In this document: positions 8,053 through 16,044 of the stretch, in pieces
Layout of the letters: every line of letters begins with the position of its first letter
How positions within the stretch are numbered: position 1 is the first letter of the stretch
Assembly (NCBI RefSeq): GCF_001637205.1
Contig: NZ_LVJH01000058.1
Coordinates: 62,001-126,000, forward strand
Source: Paenibacillus glacialis
Lineage (GTDB): Bacteria > Bacillota > Bacilli > Paenibacillales > Paenibacillaceae
Reading direction: 5' to 3'
Length of the DNA: 64,000 bases
Notes under the pieces: generated by a model
Seen by the model: the letters and a program-made list of their open reading frames with translations, nothing else
What the model was told of the DNA's origin: nothing
Databases searched by the model: none
Position numbers and translations under genes: made by a program

Positions 8053-9501
8053 ATGACTAACAATAATCTTACAACCAGTTGGGGTGCTCCTGTAGGAGAT
8101 AACCAGAACTCATTGACAGCAGGTCCACGTGGTCCCGTATTAATTCAAGATGTGCATCTCCTAGAGAAATTGGCGCATTTCAATAGAGAACGTGTTCCAG
8201 AACGTGTTGTTCATGCCAAAGGCGCTGGAGCACACGGTTACTTCGAAGTTACTAATGACTTATCCAAATATACGAAAGCTGCATTTCTTAACACTGTAGG
8301 AAAACGTACGCCTATGTTCGCTCGGTTCTCTACCGTTGCCGGTGAGCTTGGATCTTCTGATACGGTGCGTGACCCACGTGGATTCGCTCTAAAGTTCTAT
8401 ACAGAAGAAGGCAACTATGACTTGGTAGGTAACAACACACCGATATTCTTCATCCGTGACGCCATTAAATTCCCTGATTTCATTCATACACAGAAACGTC
8501 ATCCTCAGACACATCTGAAAAGTCCAAATGCCGTATGGGATTTCTGGTCTTTATCTCCTGAGTCTTTGCACCAAGTATCTATTCTCATGTCCGATCGTGG
8601 TATCCCTGCAACCCTAAGACATATGCATGGATTTGGAAGTCATACGTTCAAGTGGGTGAATGCTGAAGGCCAAGCGGTATGGGTTAAATATCACTTCAAG
8701 ACAGAACAAGGAATCAAGAATCTTAACACTGAGCTTGCTGCCAAACTTGCAGCTGATAATCCTGATTACCATACAGAGGATCTATTCAATGCCATAGACC
8801 AAGGCGATTTCCCTGTCTGGAAGCTACATGTTCAAATTATGCCACTAGCAGATGCGAATACGTATCGTTTCGATCCATTCGATGTTACTAAAGTGTGGTC
8901 CCAGAAAGACTACCCACTTATCGAAGTAGGTCGGATGGTCCTCGATCGCAACCCAGACAACTATTTCGCTGAAGTGGAACAAGCAACGTTCTCTCCTGGC
9001 TCATTCGTACCGGGTGTCGAGGCTTCTCCAGATAAAATGCTTCAAGGTCGTCTGTTCGCATACGGAGATGCACATCGTTATCGCGTGGGTGCGAACCATA
9101 ATGCGTTGCCTATCAACTGCCCGCATGCAAAAGTAAACAATAATCAACGTGATGGACTTATGCGTCCTGATAACAATGGCGGAGGTTCCGTATATTATGA
9201 ACCGAATAGCTACGGTGGTGCTACAGAATCACCTAAACATCAACCTGTAGCCTTTGAAGTATCCGGTCAAGCGGATAGCGTAGCCTATGATGAAGCTGAT
9301 CATTACTCGCAAGCCGGTGACTTATACCGTCTTCTAAGTGAAGATGAACGTACCCGTCTAGTTCAGAACATCGTAGGTGCTATGACTCCTGTAGATAAAG
9401 ATGAGATTAAGCTTCGTCAAATCGGTCACTTCTATAAAGCCGATCCAGAGTATGGACAGCGGATCGCAGATGGACTCGGATTGTACGTACCAGAATTGTA
9501 A
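8053..9501 (+). CDS. katA: Vegetative catalase (small-subunit clade 3)
   Basis: The start is ATG 8053 behind GAGGTGAT. The 482-residue length is typical of small-subunit monofunctional heme catalases. The active-site motif RVVHAKGAGAHGYFEV carries the distal histidine; the distal asparagine is in LVGNNTPIFF; the proximal heme-ligand tyrosine is in RLFAYGDAHRYR. MARFSTV-like and DPRGFALKFYT segments are intact. It breaks hydrogen peroxide down to water and oxygen in the cytoplasm. It is monocistronic, with a PerR box and promoter directly upstream and a strong terminator downstream, so peroxide induction is expected. I see no truncation or odd residue. Confidence 0.97.
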   Translation: MTNNNLTTSWGAPVGDNQNSLTAGPRGPVLIQDVHLLEKLAHFNRERVPERVVHAKGAGAHGYFEVTNDLSKYTKAAFLNTVGKRTPMFARFSTVAGELGSSDTVRDPRGFALKFYTEEGNYDLVGNNTPIFFIRDAIKFPDFIHTQKRHPQTHLKSPNAVWDFWSLSPESLHQVSILMSDRGIPATLRHMHGFGSHTFKWVNAEGQAVWVKYHFKTEQGIKNLNTELAAKLAADNPDYHTEDLFNAIDQGDFPVWKLHVQIMPLADANTYRFDPFDVTKVWSQKDYPLIEVGRMVLDRNPDNYFAEVEQATFSPGSFVPGVEASPDKMLQGRLFAYGDAHRYRVGANHNALPINCPHAKVNNNQRDGLMRPDNNGGGSVYYEPNSYGGATESPKHQPVAFEVSGQADSVAYDEADHYSQAGDLYRLLSEDERTRLVQNIVGAMTPVDKDEIKLRQIGHFYKADPEYGQRIADGLGLYVPEL

Positions 9502-9533
9502 GCCTCAGCACTTATACGATAAATATCACATAT

Positions 9534-9590
9534 AAAAGCGGCTGTTCCATAGTAGATTTGTCTACTGACGGAACAGCCGCTTTTTTATTT
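9534..9590. terminator. Bidirectional terminator between katA and metQ
   Basis: AAAAGCGGCTGTTCC (9534-9548) pairs with GGAACAGCCGCTTTT (9570-9584), with an inner AGTAG/CTACT stem and TTTTTT after it on the plus strand. It can end both katA and metNIQ. Confidence 0.92.
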
Positions 9591-9629
9591 CCTGTGGAAA
9601 TTTATATTTCATATTATAGTTGGCAATTA

Positions 9630-10454
9630 TTAGAATGCAGGTACAGCAATTTCATCGTAGTTATCTTTGAAGAATTGTTTCACTTCAGGACTAGTCATTC
9701 TCTTAGCTAGCTTCTGAATCGGTTCTGAATCTACATTATCTTTACGAGCGACTAAGGTAATGACGAAATCAGAATCATCGCCTTCTGTAATCAAAGCATC
9801 CTTCTTAGGTGTCAGGTTAAGCGGTTTAGCATACGCTGGCGTCATGGCAACAAGATCAACATCATCTAATGTACGTGCCAACATTAACAAATCCACTTCT
9901 TTGAATTTGAAATTCTTCTTGTTCTCAATGATGTCTGCTTGCGTTGCCTTGATTCCCACGCCTTCTGTTAACTTGATCAAGCCGTTTTTCTCAAACATGA
10001 CAAGTGAACGACCGATATTCGAAGGGTCATTCGCGATCGCAATCGTTGCTCCTTCAGGTAACTCCTCAATGTTCTTATATTTCTTGGAGTATGCACCATA
10101 AATGGCGTTATAGATTGATTGCACGGGTACCAGTTCACTATTATTGGCCTCATTGTACTGCTTCATATAGGGAACATGCTGAAAAAAGTTAGCGTCAACT
10201 TCCTTATTTGCTAAAGCATTGTTAGGTTGAACGTTATCTGTCAGTACGACGATTTCAAGATTGATACCATCTTCTTTCAACATCGGTTTTACGATATCCA
10301 ATACTTCTGTCATAGGTGGAATAAGCGTCGCTACTTTCAAAGTAACTTCTTCTGATGCGCTCACCTCTGCCTTGTTCTTGTTCTGTCCGCATCCCGCAAT
10401 CACTAGCATGAATACGACCATTGTAATGATCATCATTTGTTTGTTTCTTTTCAT
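9630..10454 (-). CDS. metQ: Methionine ABC transporter substrate-binding lipoprotein
   Basis: The 274-residue protein has a lipoprotein signal with lipobox LVIAGC (lipidated cysteine about residue 22). It belongs to the NlpA/MetQ family: the mature part opens with VTLKVATLIPPMTEVLD, and contains NVQPNNALANKEVDANFFQH, the conserved region for which the family is named, and IANDPSNIGRSL. It binds L- or D-methionine, or related peptides or sulfoxides in some relatives, outside the membrane and delivers it to MetI/MetN. GGAGG lies 9 nt before the ATG. It is the last gene of metN-metI-metQ, 26 nt after metI. Confidence 0.94.
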   Translation of the reverse strand: MKRNKQMMIITMVVFMLVIAGCGQNKNKAEVSASEEVTLKVATLIPPMTEVLDIVKPMLKEDGINLEIVVLTDNVQPNNALANKEVDANFFQHVPYMKQYNEANNSELVPVQSIYNAIYGAYSKKYKNIEELPEGATIAIANDPSNIGRSLVMFEKNGLIKLTEGVGIKATQADIIENKKNFKFKEVDLLMLARTLDDVDLVAMTPAYAKPLNLTPKKDALITEGDDSDFVITLVARKDNVDSEPIQKLAKRMTSPEVKQFFKDNYDEIAVPAF

Positions 10455-10480
10455 CTGAATTACCTCCGTTGTCTAATTGC

Positions 10481-11143
10481 TTATCTTTTATCTAATACCC
10501 TCGCCATAAAGCTACCCGTATACTGGATAGCCTGCACCAAAATAAGCATGATAATAATCGTAAATATCATGATTTCCGTCTCAAACCTTTGATATCCATA
10601 TCGGATGGCGAAATCGCCAATGCCGCCCCCACCTACAATTCCCATCACAGTTGAATAAGAGATGAAACTAATTGTAGACGTGGTCAATCCTAACATAAGA
10701 CCTGAACGTGCTTCCACATAGAGAAATTTGACGATCATCTGCAATGTTGATGCCCCCATCGATGAAGCCGCTTCTATTACGCCTTTAGGTACCTCTAAGA
10801 GGGACTGCTCAACTAATCTGGAGTAATAAGCAATAGCCATGATAGATAAGGGGACAGACGCTGCAAGCGTACCTATGGCTGTTCCTACTACGAATCGAGT
10901 AAATGGAATCAAGAATACTACGAGTAGTAGAAATGGAAACGATCGAACAACATTAACGAGGATATTCAGAATAGCGAATAGAACACGATTCTCATACATT
11001 TGGCCTTTTCTGCACAAATATAATAATGTCCCAACCGGAAGTCCCAACACAAGGGCTGCAGCTATCGAAATCCCTACCATCATAAACGTCTCACCAATTG
11101 CATGCCATATCTCAGACTGATATTGCATGATATAGTCAAACAT
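10481..11143 (-). CDS. metI: Methionine ABC transporter permease
   Basis: A 220-residue integral membrane protein with five or six hydrophobic segments and the MetI-type BPD_transp_1 fold. The EAA loop, which contacts the ATPase, is visible as EVPKGVIEAASSMGASTLQM. Also typical are GTLLYLCRKGQ and NVVRSFPFLLL. Its ATG overlaps the end of metN by 8 nt and is preceded by GGGGGAG, indicating translational coupling. It forms the channel of the methionine importer. Confidence 0.94.
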   Translation of the reverse strand: MFDYIMQYQSEIWHAIGETFMMVGISIAAALVLGLPVGTLLYLCRKGQMYENRVLFAILNILVNVVRSFPFLLLVVFLIPFTRFVVGTAIGTLAASVPLSIMAIAYYSRLVEQSLLEVPKGVIEAASSMGASTLQMIVKFLYVEARSGLMLGLTTSTISFISYSTVMGIVGGGGIGDFAIRYGYQRFETEIMIFTIIIMLILVQAIQYTGSFMARVLDKR

Positions 11144-11897
11144 AAGTCTCCCCCACTTTAACCCCTGTCTGTGTCGCAGTCATTCTGGATAAATCCTCAG
11201 ACGAAATGGTATTCCCCTTATCCGCCTTGAACGTATGAATCAAGCTACCGTTCTCCATCACCGAAACGGTCGTACACATGCTAGTAACCACATTCATCTC
11301 ATGTGTTACTATAACGACCGTAACTCCAAAAGTACGATTAATATGTTTCAACACATCGAGGATGCCTATAGTCGTTTGCGGATCTAAGGAAGATGTCGGT
11401 TCATCACACAGCAACACCTTCGGGCGACTCACAAGCGCTCTAGCGATAGCTACTCGTTGTTGCTGACCTCCGCTTAAACGAGATGGATATTCATCTGCCT
11501 TATCCACAATCCCTACAAAGTCCAAATACTCTCGAACTCTCTCTGAGCGCTCCTTCTTCGGTATCCCTGCCATTTCGAGCGGTATAGCGACATTGCCACT
11601 TACCGTTCGATTGTTAACCAGATTGAAAGACTGAAAGATCATCCCCATCGATCTGCGGGCTTCCCGGAGGTGCTTAGCGGTCATTGAAGTCAGATCTTCA
11701 CCATCTACGATAACAGTCCCCTCGTCTGGTCTTTCCAACAGATTGATCATCCTCAAGAGAGTTGATTTCCCTGCACCACTGCTTCCGATGATGCCATGTA
11801 TCTCTCCCGCTCCCACATCGAGTGAAACCGCATCAACCGCTTGGAAACGACTGTTCGATGTAACAAACGTCTTACTCACTTGATGTAATGAGATCAT
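11136..11897 (-). CDS. metN: Methionine ABC transporter ATP-binding protein
   Basis: I use ATG 11897 (MISLHQVSKTF), 8 nt after AAGGAGGG; an in-frame ATG at 11927 would add ten residues and covers the ribosome binding site. The 253-residue protein has Walker A GSSGAGKST, Q-loop MIFQSFNL, signature LSGGQQQRVAIARAL, Walker B LLCDEPTSSLDP and the switch histidine in VIVTHEMNVV. The C-terminal NIL/ACT-like regulatory domain of enterobacterial MetN is essentially absent: the protein ends about 40 residues after the H-loop. Feedback inhibition by internal methionine is therefore probably different or missing, as in other short MetN homologues. Confidence 0.93.
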   Translation of the reverse strand: MISLHQVSKTFVTSNSRFQAVDAVSLDVGAGEIHGIIGSSGAGKSTLLRMINLLERPDEGTVIVDGEDLTSMTAKHLREARRSMGMIFQSFNLVNNRTVSGNVAIPLEMAGIPKKERSERVREYLDFVGIVDKADEYPSRLSGGQQQRVAIARALVSRPKVLLCDEPTSSLDPQTTIGILDVLKHINRTFGVTVVIVTHEMNVVTSMCTTVSVMENGSLIHTFKADKGNTISSEDLSRMTATQTGVKVGETYV

Positions 11898-12092
11898 CAA
11901 GATTCCCCTCCTTCTGTAGGGATTCATTCATTTAGTCATTATCCGCACCATTCATGAACGAATATATAGCCTTTGTAAGGCTAGACAAGAATAAGGCCCG
12001 CTAGACATAACGTCTGAGCGAGCAGTCATAACCACAATTAGTAATCGGATTTCTATCACGGTTCTAGGCAATGACATGCAGAAATTAGTATA
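11898..12092 (-). promoter_or_regulatory. Promoter and structured leader of metNIQ (no recognisable SAM riboswitch)
   Basis: On the minus strand the -10 TATACT is at 12092-12087, leaving a leader of about 180 nt. It contains a hairpin (GCTCGCT-AGAC, loop GTTAT, GTCT-AGCGGGC; about 11996-12024) followed by a T-rich stretch, and a second small hairpin, TAGCCTT-ACA-AAGGCTA (about 11967-11984). The conserved SAM-I pieces (AGAGGTGGAGGGA and CCCGGCAACC) are absent, and no T-box AGGGTGGTACCGCG is present. Attenuation or protein binding is possible. Confidence 0.5.
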
Positions 12093-12599
12093 CCATAAAT
12101 TTAATTAATAGAATTTCAAAAGATAATGGAAATCTCTGCATATTTTTTTGCTTAGTCATAAAACAACACTTATTTTCTATTAGTATACAGCTCATATTCT
12201 GAATTAATTCCTACGTTCAGAGAATATGCACCACTGACAATTACGGAGTTCTTAATAACCAACTTTATATCCCACTGCGTTCTATTTAAACATCTAAATT
12301 CTATCTGACATATGATCTCAACCAACCTATCACAACTTTACTGAAACAATCTATTTCTCATATATCGTACGTAATAATTTTGCCGCTGTCTACTACATAA
12401 CTACTTCCACCTGAATCCTTTGATTAGTGAAAATTAAAAACAACACTTATCCCTAAAGACAGTCCACTCATATTATTCATTAACGGATTTTTTATTGGAA
12501 CGCAACATAATCCTCTTTTATAACCTATTCTTGTAGCAACTCCTTAATTTTGATATAATCCATTCAAATATTTAGAAATTAAGGGATGTGACATGATTC
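12093..12599. other. AT-rich intergenic region of about 500 bp
   Basis: Very AT-rich, with no open frame of useful length, no strong hairpin and no repeat seen. It holds the metNIQ promoter at one end and the mscL promoter at the other (TGATATAAT near 12551). Confidence 0.5.
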
Positions 12600-12992
12600 G
12601 TGTTAAAAGAATTTAAAGCTTTCGCGCTCAAAGGAAATGTAATGGATCTTGCGGTTGCAGTCATTATCGGAGCTGCCTTCGGAAAAATCGTTACTTCCTT
12701 GGTTAATGACCTACTTATGCCATTGATTGGCTTGCTTCTGGGAGGTAAGAACTTTTCTGGATTGGAACTTCCATTAGGTGATGCCGTTTTGAAATATGGG
12801 CTATTCATCCAAACGGTTATTGATTTCATTATTATCTCTTTCTCTATCTTCCTATTTATTAAATTGTTGAGCCAATTTAAACGCAAAGAAGAGGCGCAAC
12901 CTTCTGAGCCCCCAGCTCCTTCTAATGAAGAAGTATTACTAACTGAAATTCGAGACTTGTTGAAACAACAGAGTCAAGGTACGGATAACTAG
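12600..12992 (+). CDS. mscL: Large-conductance mechanosensitive channel
   Basis: The start is GTG 12600; AAGGGA lies upstream at a long spacing of 13 nt. The 130-residue protein is a full-length MscL: the amphipathic N-helix LKEFKAFALKGNVMDLAVAV, the glycine/alanine-rich pore helix IIGAAFGKIVTSLVNDLLMP, a short periplasmic loop, the second helix FIQTVIDFIIISFSIFLFIKL, and a charged cytoplasmic helix (LLTEIRDLLKQQ). It opens under membrane tension to release solutes on hypo-osmotic shock. It is monocistronic with a strong terminator. A seven-codon ATG reading frame at 12593 overlaps the start out of frame and is probably accidental. Confidence 0.96.
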   Translation: MLKEFKAFALKGNVMDLAVAVIIGAAFGKIVTSLVNDLLMPLIGLLLGGKNFSGLELPLGDAVLKYGLFIQTVIDFIIISFSIFLFIKLLSQFKRKEEAQPSEPPAPSNEEVLLTEIRDLLKQQSQGTDN

Positions 12993-13005
12993 ATTATCTA
13001 ACTCT

Positions 13006-13070
13006 ATGAGGATGATTCGTTCTACATCGATTCTAATTCGGTCTAGAATGAATCATCCTCATTTGCAAAA
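13006..13070 (+). terminator. Terminator of mscL
   Basis: A 19-bp stem with one G-U pair (13006-13024 with 13044-13062). The following tract is not a clean T-run, so termination efficiency is uncertain, but the hairpin is very strong. Confidence 0.75.
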
Positions 13071-13157
13071 AACAAACGAAATTTAGTCCGATAAGTCTAA
13101 TCCAAACCTACAACTCTCTCATACATTGTTATCATCTCATAATAAGGAGTGATAGCA

Positions 13158-13544
13158 ATGCAAGGGAATTTCTTCAATAACGGTGTTCGCCTCTCCATGT
13201 TCTCTGGAGCGAACTTTACAGGCAGACGTCTCACATTTAGACGCGGAGGGATAGCTGTTAGGAACCTAGGAGCATTTAGATTCAATAATGTGCTCACTAG
13301 TTTCAGACTTAGAAATGTATTATTTCCTTCAGCCGTAACACTTGTGCTGTTCTCTCGTAACAACTTTCAAGGTTCATTTCGTATATTTTGTGGGAGAACA
13401 AATGTCGCTAACTTAAGCAGATTCAACTTTAACAATGTGACCTCTTCATTTATTCTCGTAGGATCTAGACTCAGCGAAGGTCAAGTCCTCGAAATTCAAC
13501 GTACAGGCAACCTACCTTGTGATATGGTGGTTGTCACACAGTAA
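13158..13544 (+). CDS. Small beta-gamma-crystallin-like protein with two calcium-binding Greek-key motifs
   Basis: The start is ATG 13158 behind AAGGAG (8-nt spacing). The product has 128 residues and no signal peptide or membrane helix. It consists of two Greek-key repeats. Each has the crystallin signature aromatic-x4-aromatic-x-G: FSGANFTG and FSRNNFQG. Each ends in the microbial calcium-binding motif N/D-N/D-x-x-S/T-S: NNVLTS and NNVTSS. This is the complete consensus for a one-domain microbial beta-gamma-crystallin. The protein is rich in Asn, Phe and Arg and has a short C-terminal tail (GNLPCDMVVVTQ) with one cysteine. By family knowledge such proteins bind calcium and are stable beta-sandwiches; roles in spores or stress have been proposed for relatives. 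The cellular role here is unknown. Confidence 0.85.
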   Translation: MQGNFFNNGVRLSMFSGANFTGRRLTFRRGGIAVRNLGAFRFNNVLTSFRLRNVLFPSAVTLVLFSRNNFQGSFRIFCGRTNVANLSRFNFNNVTSSFILVGSRLSEGQVLEIQRTGNLPCDMVVVTQ

Positions 13545-13576
13545 TCGATTTCGTTGGATTCAATATTCTGAAATTC

Positions 13577-13622
13577 AAAAATTCTGGAATAGCCAATTAA
13601 GCCGTTCCAGAATTTTTCTAAA
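13577..13622. terminator. Bidirectional terminator between the crystallin-like gene and the 172-residue gene
   Basis: AAAAATTCTGGAA (13577-13589) pairs perfectly with TTCCAGAATTTTT (13605-13617). T-runs follow on both strands. Confidence 0.9.
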
Positions 13623-13661
13623 ATCCTTTATTTTGCGTATCATATTTGTTCTGTCCTCGAA

Positions 13662-14180
13662 CTACTGAAGATCCTTTAATCCTATAAGCGTCTGTATAAC
13701 ATGATCGACAACCTCTGGAACATCCTCCATTTGATCCTCATTTATTTTACGTTGGAACCTCACCTCAATCGTATCCGTAAAGAGCGTACGCTCTTGTCCA
13801 TATACATAACTTAAGGTTTGTGTCGGGGTTATCGAAGACTCCCAGATCTGAGGAAGCATCTGAGCGATTTGACTACACTGTGTCTCCACGTTCTCAATCT
13901 GCATAACAAATCGTAAACGTAACGTACAAGCAGGATTCTCATCGGGAAGTTCTAGTATTTCAGCCGCTAAATCTTGGAGTGATGCCTCTAAAGCAATCTC
14001 TGCCGTAATCTCCCTATGTTCAGCTAGTACGAACTGAATAGCGAACTCTCGTGACATGACCGACATTTCCATTCGGTCCATCCGATTCGTTATATGGATT
14101 GTTCCATCTATATTATCCAAATCGTACAACGTATTCTCGAAAGCGACCTTCAAATTCTCGTATACCGTAGGATCATACAT
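13662..14180 (-). CDS. Conserved-looking protein of unknown function, coupled to an oxidoreductase
   Basis: A 172-residue soluble, acidic protein without signal peptide or membrane segment. It reads as a well-formed coding sequence (MYDPTVYENLKVAFENTLYD, then alternating strands such as TIHITNRMDRMEMSVMSREF and TIEVRFQRKINED). I recognise no domain. The ATG is one base after the stop codon of the Gfo/Idh/MocA oxidoreductase, so the two are co-transcribed and probably co-translated. Either the gene is simply co-expressed or it has a role tied to the oxidoreductase. Confidence 0.75.
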   Translation of the reverse strand: MYDPTVYENLKVAFENTLYDLDNIDGTIHITNRMDRMEMSVMSREFAIQFVLAEHREITAEIALEASLQDLAAEILELPDENPACTLRLRFVMQIENVETQCSQIAQMLPQIWESSITPTQTLSYVYGQERTLFTDTIEVRFQRKINEDQMEDVPEVVDHVIQTLIGLKDLQ

Positions 14181-14181
14181 A

Positions 14182-15168
14182 TTAGGTTATATCCGCCGGG
14201 TACTGAAGACCAATCTGACGTCTAGTTTCCTCCATCACTTGCGCAACAGCTAATGATGTTGCTAAAGAATTGATAGATCCATCCCGCTTACCATTCGTAA
14301 GCAATCTCATAAATTCCTGAATTTCGTAATACATCGATTCATGTAGTTGCGGTTGAGATATATCTTCAATCGTACCGTCTCTATAATGAATTTTCACATC
14401 ATACGGCTGACTTATTTTATCAATAACCATCGTTCCATTCTCTCCCTGAATCTCTGCAGGTAAATAAGAGTCACTAATCTTGGAATGCATCACAACGGCA
14501 TCCATATCATTATATTTCATCACGATACTTCCTTCTCCGTCTACGCCTGAGGATAACATCACACCCACAGCGTGGACAGCATCCGGCTTACCGAATAACG
14601 CCACCATCGGATAGATACAGTAGATACCTAAGTCCATTAAAGATCCGTTAGAATATATTGGATTAAAAGCATTCAGTACATTCCCCTGCTTATATGCGTC
14701 ATACCGTGAGGAATATTGGCAGTAGCCTGCAAAATAACGTCGAACCTGACCTAGTTTATATAAATTGTCTTTCATAATCTTGAAGTTCGGCATAAGTGTA
14801 GATTTCAACGCTTCCATTAACAGCACATCATTGTCCTTTGCTACGTTAATCATTTCTTGCATCTCCGTTGCATTGGAAGCCATAGGTTTTTCACATAGAA
14901 CATGTTTCCCATGATTCATACATAGTATGGCTTGCTCGGCATGAAATGAATTCGGACTGGCAATATATACGGCATCAAATTGATCACTCGACACCATTTC
15001 CTCTAGATCAGTGTATACCTTAGGATTATTATATTTAGCAGCAAAAGTCTTGCCCTTCTCTTCCGTACGGGAATATACCGCAGTAAGAACGAATTGCTCT
15101 GTCTCCTGCGCCGCTTGAAGGAAGCGTTCTGTTATCCAGTTCGTCCCAATAATAGCGAATCGTATCAT
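14182..15168 (-). CDS. Gfo/Idh/MocA family NAD(P)-dependent oxidoreductase
   Basis: 328 residues. The N-terminal Rossmann fold starts at once (MIRFAIIGTNWITERFLQAA), a variant of GxGxxG with GTNWIT. The family motif for nicotinamide and substrate binding, CEKPMASN, is at about residue 93, with VYIASPNSFHAEQA before it and ALKSTLMPNF after it. The C-terminal beta-sheet domain includes GSLMDLGIYCIYP, with the usual D-x-x-x-H/Y catalytic region. Such enzymes oxidise or reduce sugars, inositols or related polyols; the nearest sort is the YvaA/YulF-like group of Bacillales. The substrate is not evident. It forms a two-gene operon with the following 172-residue gene. Confidence 0.88.
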   Translation of the reverse strand: MIRFAIIGTNWITERFLQAAQETEQFVLTAVYSRTEEKGKTFAAKYNNPKVYTDLEEMVSSDQFDAVYIASPNSFHAEQAILCMNHGKHVLCEKPMASNATEMQEMINVAKDNDVLLMEALKSTLMPNFKIMKDNLYKLGQVRRYFAGYCQYSSRYDAYKQGNVLNAFNPIYSNGSLMDLGIYCIYPMVALFGKPDAVHAVGVMLSSGVDGEGSIVMKYNDMDAVVMHSKISDSYLPAEIQGENGTMVIDKISQPYDVKIHYRDGTIEDISQPQLHESMYYEIQEFMRLLTNGKRDGSINSLATSLAVAQVMEETRRQIGLQYPADIT

Positions 15169-15261
15169 AATTTAAGCTCATCCCTCTCTTATGTGATCTT
15201 GATAATATCATTCTCTCATTATCGATTCTTCATGTCCAACTTCTAATCATAATCACAAAAA

Positions 15262-15297
15262 AATCCATTCAACCTCATTATTGAGATTGAACGGATT
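15262..15297 (-). terminator. Terminator downstream of the 154-residue membrane protein
   Basis: A 16-bp imperfect stem (15262-15277 with 15282-15297). A seven-A tract before it on the plus strand becomes the T-run on the minus strand. Confidence 0.8.
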
Positions 15298-15332
15298 CTT
15301 GAGTATTATTTAACATTTCAATTAAAAATCAT

Positions 15333-15797
15333 TTAAAGGGAAGGTTCTTGTGGTTGTGTCCCTGACTGCTGATTCATTTGTTTCGACATTTTAGCTGGCA
15401 ATGTCCAAGCTGTCGCTACTGCAAACACGACAAAGAGGATATCCATTCCACCGAAAAATTCAGTAATATTATCTTGAAACAAGGTTATTAGCTCACTGTT
15501 GAACATACCATTAAATCCATCGTTGATTATGTAACTGAAAATAAAATACTTACCAAGTAAAATACCTATCAAGCTAGCGATGACTGCAATGATTTGATGA
15601 ATCTGATTCGTCTGTTTTTTCGCTAAAAATGCTACCGTATATCCAGCTAACCCTCCGATACCCCACGCTATAAGCCCTAATTCATACTCTGTTAACACTG
15701 CTATCGTTGCCCAGATCGCGCCCCCAATAATTGCAGCTAATAACGCTCCTATTACAGGTAATACAATTCCATTTCTTTGCACTTTTACATTCCCCAT
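15333..15797 (-). CDS. Four-helix membrane protein of unknown function
   Basis: 154 residues with about four hydrophobic segments: VLPVIGALLAAIIGGAIWAT, LGLIAWGIGGLAGYTVAFLA, IIAVIASLIGILLGKYFIFS and a C-terminal MDILFVVFAVATAWTLP. The N-terminus (MGNVKVQRNG) is cytoplasmic and basic; the tail is polar (QQSGTQPQEPSL). The layout resembles small Bacillales membrane proteins often annotated as hypothetical. No catalytic motif is visible. The gene stands alone with its own terminator. Confidence 0.75.
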   Translation of the reverse strand: MGNVKVQRNGIVLPVIGALLAAIIGGAIWATIAVLTEYELGLIAWGIGGLAGYTVAFLAKKQTNQIHQIIAVIASLIGILLGKYFIFSYIINDGFNGMFNSELITLFQDNITEFFGGMDILFVVFAVATAWTLPAKMSKQMNQQSGTQPQEPSL

Positions 15798-16006
15798 TTT
15801 CTACATTTTTTAAAAAACACCTTTTCTATATTAACATAAATACTCCTATAATTCGACTATTTTTGTAAATATATTCTTCACACTACTAAAGGAAGAATGT
15901 AATATAATGTCGATCACTTGTAATATTCCTGCAATCTAATTTTCATCTTGCATTAATGTATCAACGTTACAATGAAGTTACCCCTTTTAATAATATATAA
16001 ATTTAA

Positions 16007-16040
16007 AACCCACAGCCCGTTGCTGTGGGTTCCTTTTTTT
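16007..16040. terminator. Terminator downstream of desR
   Basis: AACCCACAGC (16007-16016), loop CCGTT, GCTGTGGGTT (16022-16031). Long T-run on the plus strand, T-rich tract on the minus strand. Confidence 0.85.
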
Positions 16041-16044
16041 TTAT

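Noticed and set aside
11898..12092. SAM riboswitch upstream of metNIQ
   Set aside because: Expected from gene content, but the conserved core sequences are absent on the correct strand, so only a structured leader is reported.
12593..12616. Seven-codon ATG frame overlapping the mscL start
   Set aside because: Out of frame, very short and not conserved in any way I can see; a regulatory upstream frame cannot be shown.
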